A stretch of 64,000 bases of DNA from an uncultured Nioella sp. (GCA_947498125.1 CANMJH010000001.1:1674001-1738000); one strand, 5' to 3'. Shown: positions 53,349 to 62,841, counted from the stretch's first letter. The notes: generated by a model from the sequence alone, not told the origin. Numbers and translations: made by a program.

Positions 53349-54794
53349 TTACTCTAGATCAGTCGACAGGATCAAATGTTCTGCGCAGGGGGCAACACGA
53401 ATAATGTTTGTCGTGCCTTGGGTGTTAAAGGGAACACCCGCGGTGACTACGATCTGATCATTCGCTGTTGCATAGCCTGACGACCGCGCCGCACGCGCCG
53501 CAGCGATAACCGCCATCTTAAAGCGGCTGAACTCTTCGGTCACAACGCAGTATGTCCCCCAAGTCAGGCACATACGCCGGGCCACAGTAACGATCGATGT
53601 CATGGCAATGATCGGAACACGAGGCCGCTCACGCGCCACCAAAGATGCCGTTGTCCCCGACTGGGTAAAGCAGCAAATTGCCTTGATGTGGGTCGTTTCA
53701 GCGATCTCGCGGGCCGATGCAACAATGCCATCAGCAACTGTCGAACGTTCGATCTTACGCGCCGATTCGATGATGTCACGATAGTTAGGATCGGCCTCAA
53801 CCTCATGGGCAACATCGCGCATCGTGGACACAGCCTCGATTGGGAAATCACCTGCAGCGCTTTCGGCGCTGAGCATGACGGCATCAGCGCCCTCATAAAT
53901 CGCCGTTGCGACATCCGAAACTTCGGCGCGCGTTGGCACCGGGCTTTCGATCATCGATTCCATCATCTGCGTGGCAACAATCACAGGCTTTGCAGCTGCG
54001 CGACATTTGCGAACCAGACGTTTCTGGATTGGCGGCACAGAAGAGACTGGCAGTTCCACGCCCAAATCGCCACGTGCAACCATGATCCCGTCAGAAGCCG
54101 CAAGAATTTCATCAAAGGCTTTGACGGCAGCAGGCTTTTCGATTTTCGACAGGATCGCTGCACGGCCTTTGGCCAGTTTGCGGGCCTCTTCGACGTCAGC
54201 GGCGCGTTGAACAAAGCTTAGCGCCAGCCAATCCACGCCCATGTCACAGGCAAATTCCAGATCGCTACGGTCTTTGTCAGACAAAGCCGCAAGTGGCAGC
54301 ACCACGTCAGGCACGTTCACGCCTTTACGGTCGGAAATCGCGCCGCCCGCAATCACAACGCAATCGGCAAAATCTGCGCCGCAGGCTTCGACCTCAAGCT
54401 TGATCTTCCCGTCATTGACCAGCAGGGAAGACCCTACTTCGAGGGCCGCAAAAATTTCAGGATGCGGCAACTGCACGCGAGTCGCGTCGCCGGGTTTCTT
54501 ATCTAGATCGAAACGGAATTTCTCACCGTTTTTCAGATCATGGTCGCCATCCCCAAAAACGCCGCAGCGCAGTTTGGGGCCTTGAAGGTCGGCCAGAATG
54601 GCAATTGGCAGTCCTGTTTCGCGTTCAACCTGACGGATGATCGCGTGTCGGGCGCGTTGCTCTTCCTGATCGCCGTGGCTCATATTCAAACGAAATACAT
54701 TGGCACCTGCGTCGAACAGGGCGCGGATCGTTTCATAGTCACTGGACGCAGGACCGAGTGTCGCCACGATCTTTACATTGCGTTGGCTAGGCAT
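53349..54794 (-). CDS. pyk: Pyruvate kinase
   Basis: Converts phosphoenolpyruvate and ADP to pyruvate and ATP. 481 residues. N-terminal RNVKIVATLGPASSDYE, the active-site segment SKIEKPAAVKAFDEIL with its Lys, the metal region MVARGDLGVELP, ATQMMESM and the C-terminal regulatory domain are all present. The start is set at MPSQRNVKIV (54794), with AAGGAG 12 nt upstream; a GTG 39 nt earlier is possible. Divergent from the FGase-like gene. Confidence 0.95.
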   Translation of the reverse strand: MPSQRNVKIVATLGPASSDYETIRALFDAGANVFRLNMSHGDQEEQRARHAIIRQVERETGLPIAILADLQGPKLRCGVFGDGDHDLKNGEKFRFDLDKKPGDATRVQLPHPEIFAALEVGSSLLVNDGKIKLEVEACGADFADCVVIAGGAISDRKGVNVPDVVLPLAALSDKDRSDLEFACDMGVDWLALSFVQRAADVEEARKLAKGRAAILSKIEKPAAVKAFDEILAASDGIMVARGDLGVELPVSSVPPIQKRLVRKCRAAAKPVIVATQMMESMIESPVPTRAEVSDVATAIYEGADAVMLSAESAAGDFPIEAVSTMRDVAHEVEADPNYRDIIESARKIERSTVADGIVASAREIAETTHIKAICCFTQSGTTASLVARERPRVPIIAMTSIVTVARRMCLTWGTYCVVTEEFSRFKMAVIAAARAARSSGYATANDQIVVTAGVPFNTQGTTNIIRVAPCAEHLILSTDLE

Positions 54795-54916
54795 GGGTGT
54801 CCCGTTGCTCCTTGTAGTTTTGTTAGCGCTCACACATCCGCGGCGCCCTTATGGCGCAATTCTTTTGAATGGACAACTAGCGCAAGTCACGCTCGTGCAG
54901 TAATAGCCTTGTTGCC

Positions 54917-55681
54917 ATGAAAGATCACACGCAAATGACACATCCCTTCCGTATTGAAGGTGCCGCGCGGCCATCGCGCTGGCTGATTACATGCGATCAT
55001 GCCACGAACCGGGTGCCTTTGTGTATCAATGACGGTGACCTTGGTTTGCCCAACTCCGATATGGAGCGCCATATTGCCTATGATGTAGGCGCTTTGGGTC
55101 TGGCTAAGGCGCTTGGACAGTATTTGAACGGGCCAATGATTCTGGCCGATTTCTCACGTCTGGTCATCGACCCCAATCGCGGCGAGCATGATCCGACTTT
55201 GCTGATGCGCCTCTATGACGGGTCGATCATTCCAGCCAATCGCACTGCTGATGCGGCAGAGGTTGAACGGCGCTTGGACGCGTTTCATCGCCCCTATCAC
55301 AATGCGCTGGCCGATTTGGCCGCGCGGCACGCGGATTGCGTCTTGTTGTCCGTGCACAGTTTTGCGCCGCAACTTAAAGGCCGCGAACCGCGCCCCTGGC
55401 ATGTTGGGGTGCTTTACGCCGAAGACGACCGGCTGGCCCGGCCCCTGATTGCCCGCCTGGAGGCAGAAGTCGACATCTGTGTCGGCGATAACGAGCCTTA
55501 TTCGGGTCATCTTCCCGGCGACACGATGGATCGCCACGCCGTCGACCATGACCGCCCGCATGTTTTGATTGAATTGCGCAATGACTTGATCGAGCGCCCG
55601 GAAGATCAAGAGGCTTGGGCCGCGCGCCTTGCGCCGATCCTTGAAGGTGCATTGACCGACATGGCTGCAGTAGAAGGATAA
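54917..55681 (+). CDS. N-formylglutamate amidohydrolase family protein
   Basis: 254 residues. FGase-family metal-site motifs are TCDHATNRVP (Asp-His), the AYDVGA segment, DFSRLVIDPNRGEHD and the second His site in LSVHSF. True N-formylglutamate amidohydrolase acts in histidine degradation, but no hut gene is nearby, so the substrate may differ. A second ATG 18 nt downstream is possible. First gene of a three-gene unit with the CHMI-like and DUF1244 genes. Confidence 0.85.
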   Translation: MKDHTQMTHPFRIEGAARPSRWLITCDHATNRVPLCINDGDLGLPNSDMERHIAYDVGALGLAKALGQYLNGPMILADFSRLVIDPNRGEHDPTLLMRLYDGSIIPANRTADAAEVERRLDAFHRPYHNALADLAARHADCVLLSVHSFAPQLKGREPRPWHVGVLYAEDDRLARPLIARLEAEVDICVGDNEPYSGHLPGDTMDRHAVDHDRPHVLIELRNDLIERPEDQEAWAARLAPILEGALTDMAAVEG

Positions 55682-55684
55682 GAG

Positions 55685-56047
55685 ATGCCTCATCTCACGT
55701 TACAGTATTCTGAGACCATTGCCGAAACCCATGATCTTCAGGCGCTTTGCGACGCCCTGCATGACGCGCTGGCAGATCATCCCGATGTGCCGCGCCCCGA
55801 GTCGCTTAAAATCCGCGCTTTGCCTTGCCCTTATTGGCGGATGGGATCAGGCCCGCAAAGCTTTGCCCACGGCGACTTGACGCTTCTCAAGGGCAGAGAC
55901 TTGGCAACCAAATCCCGTTTGTCCGAGGCCGTTTTGGCCGTTCTGGTGCAGCACTTACCGGATGTTGGGTCGCTCTCGGTTGATGTGGACGAGCTGGATG
56001 ATGCCTATGCAAGACGCGTGCTAACGAAAGGATCTGACAATGGATGA
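55685..56047 (+). CDS. 5-carboxymethyl-2-hydroxymuconate isomerase-like protein
   Basis: 120 residues, tautomerase superfamily, CHMI family. The N-terminus MPHLTLQYSETI supplies the catalytic Pro after Met removal. CHMI acts in homoprotocatechuate degradation, yet no other gene of that pathway is in the window, so the true substrate is open. Starts 3 nt after the FGase-like gene and overlaps the DUF1244 gene by 8 nt. Confidence 0.88.
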   Translation: MPHLTLQYSETIAETHDLQALCDALHDALADHPDVPRPESLKIRALPCPYWRMGSGPQSFAHGDLTLLKGRDLATKSRLSEAVLAVLVQHLPDVGSLSVDVDELDDAYARRVLTKGSDNG

Positions 56048-56354
56048 CCAAACCCAAATCGAACTGGAAGCCGCTGCCTTTCGCCGCCTGCGCAAGCATC
56101 TGATGGAAGAGCGCACAGACGTGCAAAATATTGATCTGATGAACCTTGCCGGGTTCTGCCGCAATTGCCTCAGCCGTTGGTATCAAGAAGCCGCCAATGA
56201 CCGCGGCATCGAGATGGATAAGATGCAGGCGCGTGAGATTTACTACGGGATGACGATGGAGGAATGGAAATCCAATTTCCAGACAGATGCCAACGCCGAG
56301 CAACAAGCCGCGTTCAAGACGTCTTTTGCCGAAAATGTTGACAAAAAGGGCTAG
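56040..56354 (+). CDS. DUF1244 domain protein
   Basis: 104 residues, all within the DUF1244 family; the conserved centre is NIDLMNLAGFCRNCLSRWY with two Cys (C-x-x-C), followed by IEMDKMQAREIYYGM. Function unknown. Translationally coupled to the CHMI-like gene by overlap; last gene of the unit. Confidence 0.88.
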   Translation: MDDQTQIELEAAAFRRLRKHLMEERTDVQNIDLMNLAGFCRNCLSRWYQEAANDRGIEMDKMQAREIYYGMTMEEWKSNFQTDANAEQQAAFKTSFAENVDKKG

Positions 56355-56399
56355 GCAGCCCGCAGGTTATAATGTCACCCGTCTGCCCCAGGCACTATG

Positions 56400-56750
56400 C
56401 TAAGCAAGCACATCACCCGTTTCTTGGCTTATAAAACTGAACGCTTGCCAGTCCAGATAGCGACGGACAAGATGTAGTAATTCGCGATCCGAAACATGTT
56501 CCTCTGCCCAAAATACAGTGCCGGCTTCAGGTGCACTTTGTGATTGATCTATTGCCCAGCAACCAATCTCCGGATCTTCGGTAATAAACACATGAAACAC
56601 CCCCAGCCCATCGAGATGGATATCTTCCAGCTTGAATGAAAAAGCTGCCACGTGTTCGGCAAGGTCGAAGTCTGATCCAAGTTTTTCTTTCAGCTGAATC
56701 TGCCTTTGTTCGAATACCGTTTGCGAAATTGACCCCTGCGGAAAACTCAT
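56400..56750 (-). CDS. Hypothetical protein
   Basis: 116 residues beginning MSFPQGSISQTVFEQRQI, mixed alpha/beta, mildly acidic, no signal peptide or membrane segment. I do not recognise a family. It lies 49 nt after the DUF4336 gene on the same strand and may be the last gene of the recQ-yaaA-DUF4336 cluster. Confidence 0.55.
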   Translation of the reverse strand: MSFPQGSISQTVFEQRQIQLKEKLGSDFDLAEHVAAFSFKLEDIHLDGLGVFHVFITEDPEIGCWAIDQSQSAPEAGTVFWAEEHVSDRELLHLVRRYLDWQAFSFISQETGDVLA

Positions 56751-56799
56751 TTTGTTTTATCCTCTTGCTGAATGGTTTTCCGTAAACGTCGTTGCTGCC

Positions 56800-57477
56800 T
56801 TAAGGCTTGAGCCATAAAAACGCGCGTTTGAGAAAGGCGCCTGCGTCTGTTTGGACCGGTGTACCATGGGCCATAAGCACCTTTTGGATAGGCCAGCTTA
56901 TAACCTTGCCCATCGCAGTATTCACGTCTGTCCCCCGGCCCATGGCCATCCGAAATTTGCGCGGAACCTGAGGTTCGGCGCCGCACATTAAATCAAGGCG
57001 TGCCACAAGACGGCGCCAACCGGAATACCAGTCGCGCGGCATTTGTTGCAGGATATCTGTGAAGATGACCGTACCCGAGCCATGGTGAAAAAGCACAATT
57101 TCATCGGCGATTTTATTGGGGATGAGCACCCGGTCAATCTCGTCTGGCCAATTCTCGGCATCCGGACCGTTTACATCAAGATTGGGGAAGGCCCTTTCCA
57201 TCCCTGGCGCCGTAAAAATCTGCGCGTCAGGATAAGCGGCGGCCCAATCGGCAAGAAAACTGTCATGCAATTTGTTGGGCGCAATAAGAATGGAAACTGA
57301 ACCAAGCCCGGCAATCGCGTGCTGCAGATCAGCGGTTAGCGCGATGGGCGACCAGATTACCAGGCCGCCATTTTCAAGGCGGATCACAGCCATTCGTGTC
57401 GGATAATGAAAGCCCGCCATTGCCGTGATATTGGCCCCATCCGAAATCCAGATATCTGGTCCGAATTCGCGAAGCAT
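56800..57477 (-). CDS. DUF4336 (metallo-beta-lactamase-like) protein
   Basis: 225 residues, related to the metallo-beta-lactamase fold but with the classic HxHxDH metal motif missing. SILIAPNKLHDSFLADW and VLMAHGTPVQTDAGAFL are recognisable DUF4336 segments. Function unknown. Starts 5 nt after the yaaA stop. Confidence 0.8.
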   Translation of the reverse strand: MLREFGPDIWISDGANITAMAGFHYPTRMAVIRLENGGLVIWSPIALTADLQHAIAGLGSVSILIAPNKLHDSFLADWAAAYPDAQIFTAPGMERAFPNLDVNGPDAENWPDEIDRVLIPNKIADEIVLFHHGSGTVIFTDILQQMPRDWYSGWRRLVARLDLMCGAEPQVPRKFRMAMGRGTDVNTAMGKVISWPIQKVLMAHGTPVQTDAGAFLKRAFLWLKP

Positions 57478-57482
57478 TTGGC

Positions 57483-58250
57483 TCAGGCTCCAACCATTGC
57501 CGGGCGCAGGAATGCAGGTTTACCGTCTTCGCTTAGATCAGGGGCGTAAACATAGCCGCCAGTGTCGAACTCTTTCAAAGCTTCAGGGTCTTTAAGGCGG
57601 TTTTGGATCACGTAACGCGCCATTGCTCCACGTGCTTTTTTGGCGAAGAAGCTGACAATCTTGGGCCCACCGGGTTTTTCTTCATAAAACTGCGGCGTGA
57701 TGATGCGGGGGGTAAGCACCTCTGGTTTGACGGCCGAGAAATACTCAACAGATGCGCAGTTGATCAGCACATCTGATCCGGTCGCAGCGGCCTGTTCGTT
57801 CAGCGCCTCAGCGATACGGGTGCCCCACCAATCATAAAGCGACTTTCCGCGCCGGGTTTTCAGGCGTGTGCCCATTTCCAGACGGTGTTCCTGAATCGCA
57901 TCGAGCGGACGCAGCAGGCCATAAAGCCCTGACAAGATCCGCAGGTGATCTTGCGCATATGTCATTTCCTCGGGATCAAGCGACGCGGCCTCAAGCCCTT
58001 GATAGGTGTCGCCCGCAAATCCCAAAACCGCCGGGCGTTTTTCTTGCCCTTCGTGAAAACGGTTAAACCGTGCCTTGTTCAGTTTGCCCAACTCGTCACT
58101 AAGATGCATCAGCCGTTTCAGCTCGGCAATCGATTGGCGTTTGGCGACGCGGGCCAGCGCATCGGCTTCGTCCTGAAAAACCGGCTGGCTCATATTTTCA
58201 GGCCGCTCGGCCCAATCCAGCCGTTTGGCTGGTGAAATCACGACAAGCAT
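57483..58250 (-). CDS. yaaA: Peroxide stress protein YaaA
   Basis: 255 residues. The family opening MLVVISPAKRLDW and YNRFKD-type elements (here LNKARFNRFHEGQEKR, LSGLYGLLRPLD and FFAKKARGAMARY) are present. In E. coli YaaA lowers intracellular iron and protects DNA during peroxide stress. Overlaps the recQ 3' end by 13 nt, linking a DNA-repair helicase and an oxidative-damage protein. Confidence 0.93.
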   Translation of the reverse strand: MLVVISPAKRLDWAERPENMSQPVFQDEADALARVAKRQSIAELKRLMHLSDELGKLNKARFNRFHEGQEKRPAVLGFAGDTYQGLEAASLDPEEMTYAQDHLRILSGLYGLLRPLDAIQEHRLEMGTRLKTRRGKSLYDWWGTRIAEALNEQAAATGSDVLINCASVEYFSAVKPEVLTPRIITPQFYEEKPGGPKIVSFFAKKARGAMARYVIQNRLKDPEALKEFDTGGYVYAPDLSEDGKPAFLRPAMVGA

Positions 58251-60298
58251 TCATCCCCCTTCAAGACCTGCAGAAACGCCGCGCCAAAGCGGTCGATCTT
58301 GGCCTCATTCATTCCCGGCACGCGGGCTAGATCCTCAACCGATCCCGGACGCCTTTCAGCAAGATGGCGAATGGTCGAGGGCGTGCAGCTTAGATATTTA
58401 TCGGTGCCTATTTCACCCCGGCACAGCGTGACTTGCGCCTCTATCAATTGATCATAGAGCGATCCGGCCTCACGCCCAGCCAGTTTGCGGCGGGCGGGGT
58501 GTTCTTCTTGCGGCGTCTCGCCGGTAATCAGCTTCAAAAAGCCTGCACCATAGCGTTCCAACTTGGTTGCCCCCACCCCGTTGATCCGCGCCATAGCGTC
58601 CAAATCGGTGGGCCGTGTTTCGGCCATTTCAATCAATGTGCGGTCAGGGAAGATGACATAGGCCGGCACCCCTGCCTCTTCCGCCAAGGCACGACGCTTG
58701 GCCTTGAGCGCCGACAAAAGCGGGGCATCTTCTTCGCTGACCAGCATTTTAACGGCCGGGCGGCGGGTGGCGGATTTGATAGTGTCGCGGCGCAAAGTGA
58801 TGCTGGCCTCGCCCCGCAAAATTGGCCGGGCATTTTCGGTCATGCGCAGCGCGCCAAACCGTTCGGGATCAGGACGGACAAGATCATGGCCCATCATTTG
58901 GCGAAACACGGCCTGCCAACCCTTGCGGTTAAACTCGGTCCCGACGCCAAAAGTCGGCAATTGGTCGTGGCCGCGTTGGCGGATTTTATCAGTGTCCGTA
59001 CCGGTCAAAATATCAATGAGATGCCCTGTGCCGAAATTCTCTCCGGTCCGCAGGATCGCCGAGAGAGCTTTTTGCACGGCAACGCCCGCATCAAATAGAT
59101 CGGGCGCCGTCACGCAGAGATCACAATTTCCGCAAGGCTCGGTTGTTTCTCCAAAATAGCCCAGCAAAACTTTGCGGCGACATTCCAAAGCTTCTGCCAA
59201 ACCAAGCAGCGCATTTAGCCGCCCGTGATCGGCCATTTTGCGGTCATGAGGCGCAAGTCCTTCGTCGATTTGCTGGCGGCGAAAGCGGATATCATCCGAC
59301 CCAAACAAGGTCAGAGTTTCCGCAGGCGCGCCATCGCGGCCTGCGCGGCCAATTTCCTGATAATACCCTTCGATGGTCTTGGGCAGGTCGGCATGGGCCA
59401 CCCACCTGATATCAGGTTTGTCGACGCCCATCCCAAAGGCGATTGTGGCGACGACGATAAGGCCGTCTTCTTGGTTAAACCGTCCCTCAACATGGCGGCG
59501 CGCTTCCGCCTCCATCCCGCCGTGATAATGGCAGGCATTATGGCCCGCATCCTGCAGCGCTTTTGCAAGCGATTCTGTCTTCGCGCGCGTGCCGCAATAG
59601 ACGATGCCAGATTGACCCTTTCGCGCAGCAGCAAAGCTGAGGATTTGATTGCGCGGGGTGTTTTTTGCCTCAAACGCCAGGTTGATATTGGGCCGATCAA
59701 ACCCGTGCAGAAAAATCTCGGGCGCATCGCGGCCATCGAAAAATCGCGATACAATCTCGTCGCGGGTTTCAGCATCTGCGGTGGCCGTGAAGGCGGCAAG
59801 CGGCACATCAAGGGCGCGGCGCAGCTCGCCGATCCTAAGGTAATCAGGACGGAAATCATGGCCCCACTGACTAACGCAATGCGCTTCGTCAACGGCAATC
59901 AGGCTAACACCGGCACGCATCAGCATATGCTCGGTCCCACCCGAGGCAAGCCGTTCAGGCGCCATATAAAGTAGTTTCAATGTGCCCGCTTCAAGCGCTT
60001 TCCAAACCGCGTCAGTTTCTTCGTCAGTATTGCCCGAGGTTAACGCGCCAGCTTCTACGCCCGCTTCTTTCAATCCTCTTACCTGATCCCGCATCAACGC
60101 GATAAGCGGTGAAATCACGACGGTCAGGCCAGAGCGGCAAAGCGCGGGCAGCTGAAAACACAGCGATTTCCCACCGCCGGTTGGCATGATCGCCAAGACA
60201 TCGCGGCCGGCCGTAACAGCCTCAACGATCTCTTCTTGGCCGGGGCGAAAGCCCGAAAAGCCAAAGACCGTAGATAATAGGGTTTTGGGGTCAGACAT
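58238..60298 (-). CDS. recQ: ATP-dependent DNA helicase RecQ
   Basis: 686 residues. Helicase motif I is PTGGGKS, the DExH box is AVDEAHC, and motif VI is IGRAGRDG. The RQC zinc site has Cys in LECRRKV and CGNCDLC, followed by the winged helix. Two HRDC domains are visible in tandem (about 530-600 and 615-686, each ending in an F-G/Y-G-A-x-F-L helix). It unwinds recombination and fork intermediates. The start is set at MSDPKTLLSTVFGF (60298); the frame upstream is not family-like. Confidence 0.94.
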   Translation of the reverse strand: MSDPKTLLSTVFGFSGFRPGQEEIVEAVTAGRDVLAIMPTGGGKSLCFQLPALCRSGLTVVISPLIALMRDQVRGLKEAGVEAGALTSGNTDEETDAVWKALEAGTLKLLYMAPERLASGGTEHMLMRAGVSLIAVDEAHCVSQWGHDFRPDYLRIGELRRALDVPLAAFTATADAETRDEIVSRFFDGRDAPEIFLHGFDRPNINLAFEAKNTPRNQILSFAAARKGQSGIVYCGTRAKTESLAKALQDAGHNACHYHGGMEAEARRHVEGRFNQEDGLIVVATIAFGMGVDKPDIRWVAHADLPKTIEGYYQEIGRAGRDGAPAETLTLFGSDDIRFRRQQIDEGLAPHDRKMADHGRLNALLGLAEALECRRKVLLGYFGETTEPCGNCDLCVTAPDLFDAGVAVQKALSAILRTGENFGTGHLIDILTGTDTDKIRQRGHDQLPTFGVGTEFNRKGWQAVFRQMMGHDLVRPDPERFGALRMTENARPILRGEASITLRRDTIKSATRRPAVKMLVSEEDAPLLSALKAKRRALAEEAGVPAYVIFPDRTLIEMAETRPTDLDAMARINGVGATKLERYGAGFLKLITGETPQEEHPARRKLAGREAGSLYDQLIEAQVTLCRGEIGTDKYLSCTPSTIRHLAERRPGSVEDLARVPGMNEAKIDRFGAAFLQVLKGDECLS

Positions 60299-60407
60299 GC
60301 CCGTTGATTTACCGCTGCTCTTATTGAAATTTTGTTGATTGAACGGTCGCATATTGGACCGCACCAAACAAGATCAGGCTTGGCTTTATTGCGGCCATCT
60401 TGCCGCG

Positions 60408-61070
60408 TTACGAGCCAGCCTTTGCAGGTAATGACAACAGATTTGGCAGATCGCCCATATCACGGAAGAGGGTCGCACCCTCTGCCGTCAACTTCGCGCC
60501 ATCCCCTTCTGGAGCATACCCGAAACAGCGAATACCAGCGCGCGCCGCGCCTTTTGCCCCGGTAGCGCTGTCTTCGATCACAACGCAATCGACGGGCGCA
60601 AGGTCAAAAGCCTCAACCGCCGTAAGAAATAGCCGTGGGTCTGGTTTGGCCACTTTAAGGCGGTGTGCCGAAAAGCGGCGGTTTTCGAACCGGGCGGCAA
60701 GGCCTGTCTGTGTCAGCGTGATGTCCATCTTTTCGTCGCTTCCATTGGATGCAACACAATAGGGAATGCCGACCGCATCAAGCTGATCCAAAACATCCTT
60801 TACCCCGGGGATAATCGGCGTGCCTTTTCGCAATTCGGCGTAGATCTCGGAATAGATATCTGCAACCCAGGTCTCAGGTAATGCAATGCCTTTGGAGCGT
60901 ACGATATCTGCAACACCAGCGATGGTGCCGCCAATAAACATGTCTCCACATTCTTGCGCAGTTAAGGGAAATCCGTGACGGGTTAGATTGGCCGCGAGCT
61001 TCCCAATTGTCACCGGTTCACTATCTACCAAGACGCCGTCGCAGTCGAAAATCACCAGCTTCGGCGTCAT
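60408..61070 (-). CDS. HAD superfamily hydrolase (phosphatase/phosphomutase-like)
   Basis: 220 residues. Motif I is FDCDGVLVDSEP with both Asp, motif II is VASNGS, motif III Lys lies around RLKVAKPDP, and motif IV is VIEDSATG. A C1-type cap lies after motif I. This is the phosphoglycolate phosphatase/beta-phosphoglucomutase subgroup. Substrate not determined. Overlaps rsmD by 4 nt. Confidence 0.88.
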   Translation of the reverse strand: MTPKLVIFDCDGVLVDSEPVTIGKLAANLTRHGFPLTAQECGDMFIGGTIAGVADIVRSKGIALPETWVADIYSEIYAELRKGTPIIPGVKDVLDQLDAVGIPYCVASNGSDEKMDITLTQTGLAARFENRRFSAHRLKVAKPDPRLFLTAVEAFDLAPVDCVVIEDSATGAKGAARAGIRCFGYAPEGDGAKLTAEGATLFRDMGDLPNLLSLPAKAGS

Positions 61071-61636
61071 GGCCTGCCCTCATATTCTAGGATTGTTATT
61101 ACTGTGTCGCCATATTTGCGCTGATCGAGTAGCGCACATTCCGTCGGGGGCAAAGGCGCTTGGCTTTCTTCCCAGATGATAAGGGCACCCGCAGCCAGCC
61201 AGCCACCTGCAATTGCCGCAGAAAGCGCTTTTTCACCAAGCCCTTTTCCATAAGGTGGATCGAGGAACACCAACGAAAATGGCGTTTGTTGCACCTCGCC
61301 CAGCTTGGTGGCGTCGCGGCGGAATATCTTGGACCGGCCCTGCGCCGCGCAAAGTGCAATATTTTCCCGAAGAAGCGCTCGGGCGGCGATGCCGTCATCG
61401 ACAAAGCAGCCGAACTCCGCCCCTCGGGAAAGCGCCTCAAGACCTAAAGCGCCGGTGCCGGCAAATAGGTCCAAAACGCGCGCGCCGTCGACTGGGTCGC
61501 CATAACCGCCATTCACAAGAAGATTAAAGAGGCTCTCGCGGACCCGATCCGTCGTGGGCCGCAAATGCGCAGCATTGTCACCTTTGCCAACAGAGGCGAG
61601 GCGTTTTCCTTTGAAATCTCCTGCGATGATCCTCAC
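61067..61636 (-). CDS. rsmD: 16S rRNA (guanine966-N2)-methyltransferase
   Basis: 189 residues. N-terminal MRIIAGDFKGKRLASV and RPTTDRVRESLFN, the SAM motif VLDLFAGTGALGLEALSRG, and the NPPY-type motif FLDPPYGKG. It methylates G966 of 16S rRNA in the 30S P-site region. Sits between the ferredoxin reductase and HAD genes with 4-nt overlaps on both sides. Confidence 0.93.
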   Translation of the reverse strand: MRIIAGDFKGKRLASVGKGDNAAHLRPTTDRVRESLFNLLVNGGYGDPVDGARVLDLFAGTGALGLEALSRGAEFGCFVDDGIAARALLRENIALCAAQGRSKIFRRDATKLGEVQQTPFSLVFLDPPYGKGLGEKALSAAIAGGWLAAGALIIWEESQAPLPPTECALLDQRKYGDTVITILEYEGRP

Positions 61637-62841
61637 GGTTTCAGCAATGCCTTCAGCTCGGTTTCGGGGTTCACAATATCGGTTTTGGACGGGCTTTTTC
61701 CCATATCCAAAAGGCGTTTGCCCACCATATAGGCGCGCGGATCATTGATGGCATCGACGGCCAATAACGTTTCGCCCTGATAGTACCAATGCGAGACCGC
61801 GCCATTTGCGCCCGGTCGGACGACAACATCGTCATAACCGGTATTCAGACCTGCGATCTGAAGTTTTGCATCATATTGATCTGACCAGAACCAGGGCGAT
61901 GGGATATAAGATTTGCCCGCGCCCATAATGTTCTCAGCCACGCATTCGGCCTGATCGATGGCGTTTTGAACGCTTTCAAGGCGAATGCGGGTGCCTTTAT
62001 AGGGGAAAGAGGCGCAATCACCTGCGGCCCAGATAGACGGGTCCGATGTGCGACCCTCGGCATCGGTTTTAATTCCATTATCGAGGTTCAGGCCAGCAGC
62101 CTCGGCCACCCCGGTTGCCGGGGCGATGCCAACGCCCACAATTGCCAGATCAAGCTCGAGAGTCGTGCCGTCGGTTAAGACAGCGCCCGCTACATGAGTG
62201 TCACCCACCAGATGGTCCAGCCCGACGCCTTCGCGGATATCAACGCCATGCGAAACATGCAGTCCGCGGATCACGTCCGATGTTTCCGGCGCGGCTACGC
62301 GTTGCAAAATACGCTCAGCCATTTCGACCAGCACCACTTTCATGCCGCGCTTGGCACAAACGGCGGCCGCCTCAAGCCCGATATACCCGCCCCCAATGAT
62401 CAAAACGCGCGCGCCCTCTTGAACGCTCGGTTCGATTGCATCGATGTCAGGCAGGCTGCGCACTGAATGAACACCCTCTAGAGTCCCACCAATGGCCGCC
62501 GGCAAAAGCCGAGGGGTCGAGCCTGTGGTCAGCGCAAGTTGATCATAAACCAGCAATCCGCCAGCCAGATTTATGGTCTTTGTTGTAGGGTCAATCGACG
62601 TAACAGCCTCGCCCAATCGTAGGTCAATGGCGTTATCTGCATAGAAACTTTCGGGGCGAAAGAACAATCGGTCGCGCGCCATGTCACCCAGCAGATACGC
62701 TTTCGACAGTGGCGGGCGTTGATAGGGGGGCGCTGTTTCTTCGCCGATCAAAGTGATCTTGCCCTCATGTCCAAGCGCGCGAAGCTTTGCGACCAAAGAA
62801 AATCCAGCCTGCCCGGCGCCGATAACAACGGTATGAGACAT
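61633..62841 (-). CDS. NAD(P)/FAD-dependent ferredoxin or rubredoxin reductase
   Basis: 402 residues. The FAD motif is VVIGAGQAGFSLV at the N-terminus, the NAD(P) motif is VLIIGGGYIGLEAAA, the second FAD motif is IWAAGDCASF, and the C-terminal reductase domain has PWFWSDQYDAKLQIAG. This is the putidaredoxin/rhodocoxin-reductase group, which feeds Rieske or P450 systems; no such partner is in the window. First gene of the operon with rsmD and the HAD gene. Confidence 0.9.
   Translation of the reverse strand: MSHTVVIGAGQAGFSLVAKLRALGHEGKITLIGEETAPPYQRPPLSKAYLLGDMARDRLFFRPESFYADNAIDLRLGEAVTSIDPTTKTINLAGGLLVYDQLALTTGSTPRLLPAAIGGTLEGVHSVRSLPDIDAIEPSVQEGARVLIIGGGYIGLEAAAVCAKRGMKVVLVEMAERILQRVAAPETSDVIRGLHVSHGVDIREGVGLDHLVGDTHVAGAVLTDGTTLELDLAIVGVGIAPATGVAEAAGLNLDNGIKTDAEGRTSDPSIWAAGDCASFPYKGTRIRLESVQNAIDQAECVAENIMGAGKSYIPSPWFWSDQYDAKLQIAGLNTGYDDVVVRPGANGAVSHWYYQGETLLAVDAINDPRAYMVGKRLLDMGKSPSKTDIVNPETELKALLKP

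Noticed and set aside
58433-59974. Plus-strand frames of 221 and 249 codons opposite recQ
   Set aside because: Antisense to conserved helicase motifs; no ribosome binding sites or known domains.
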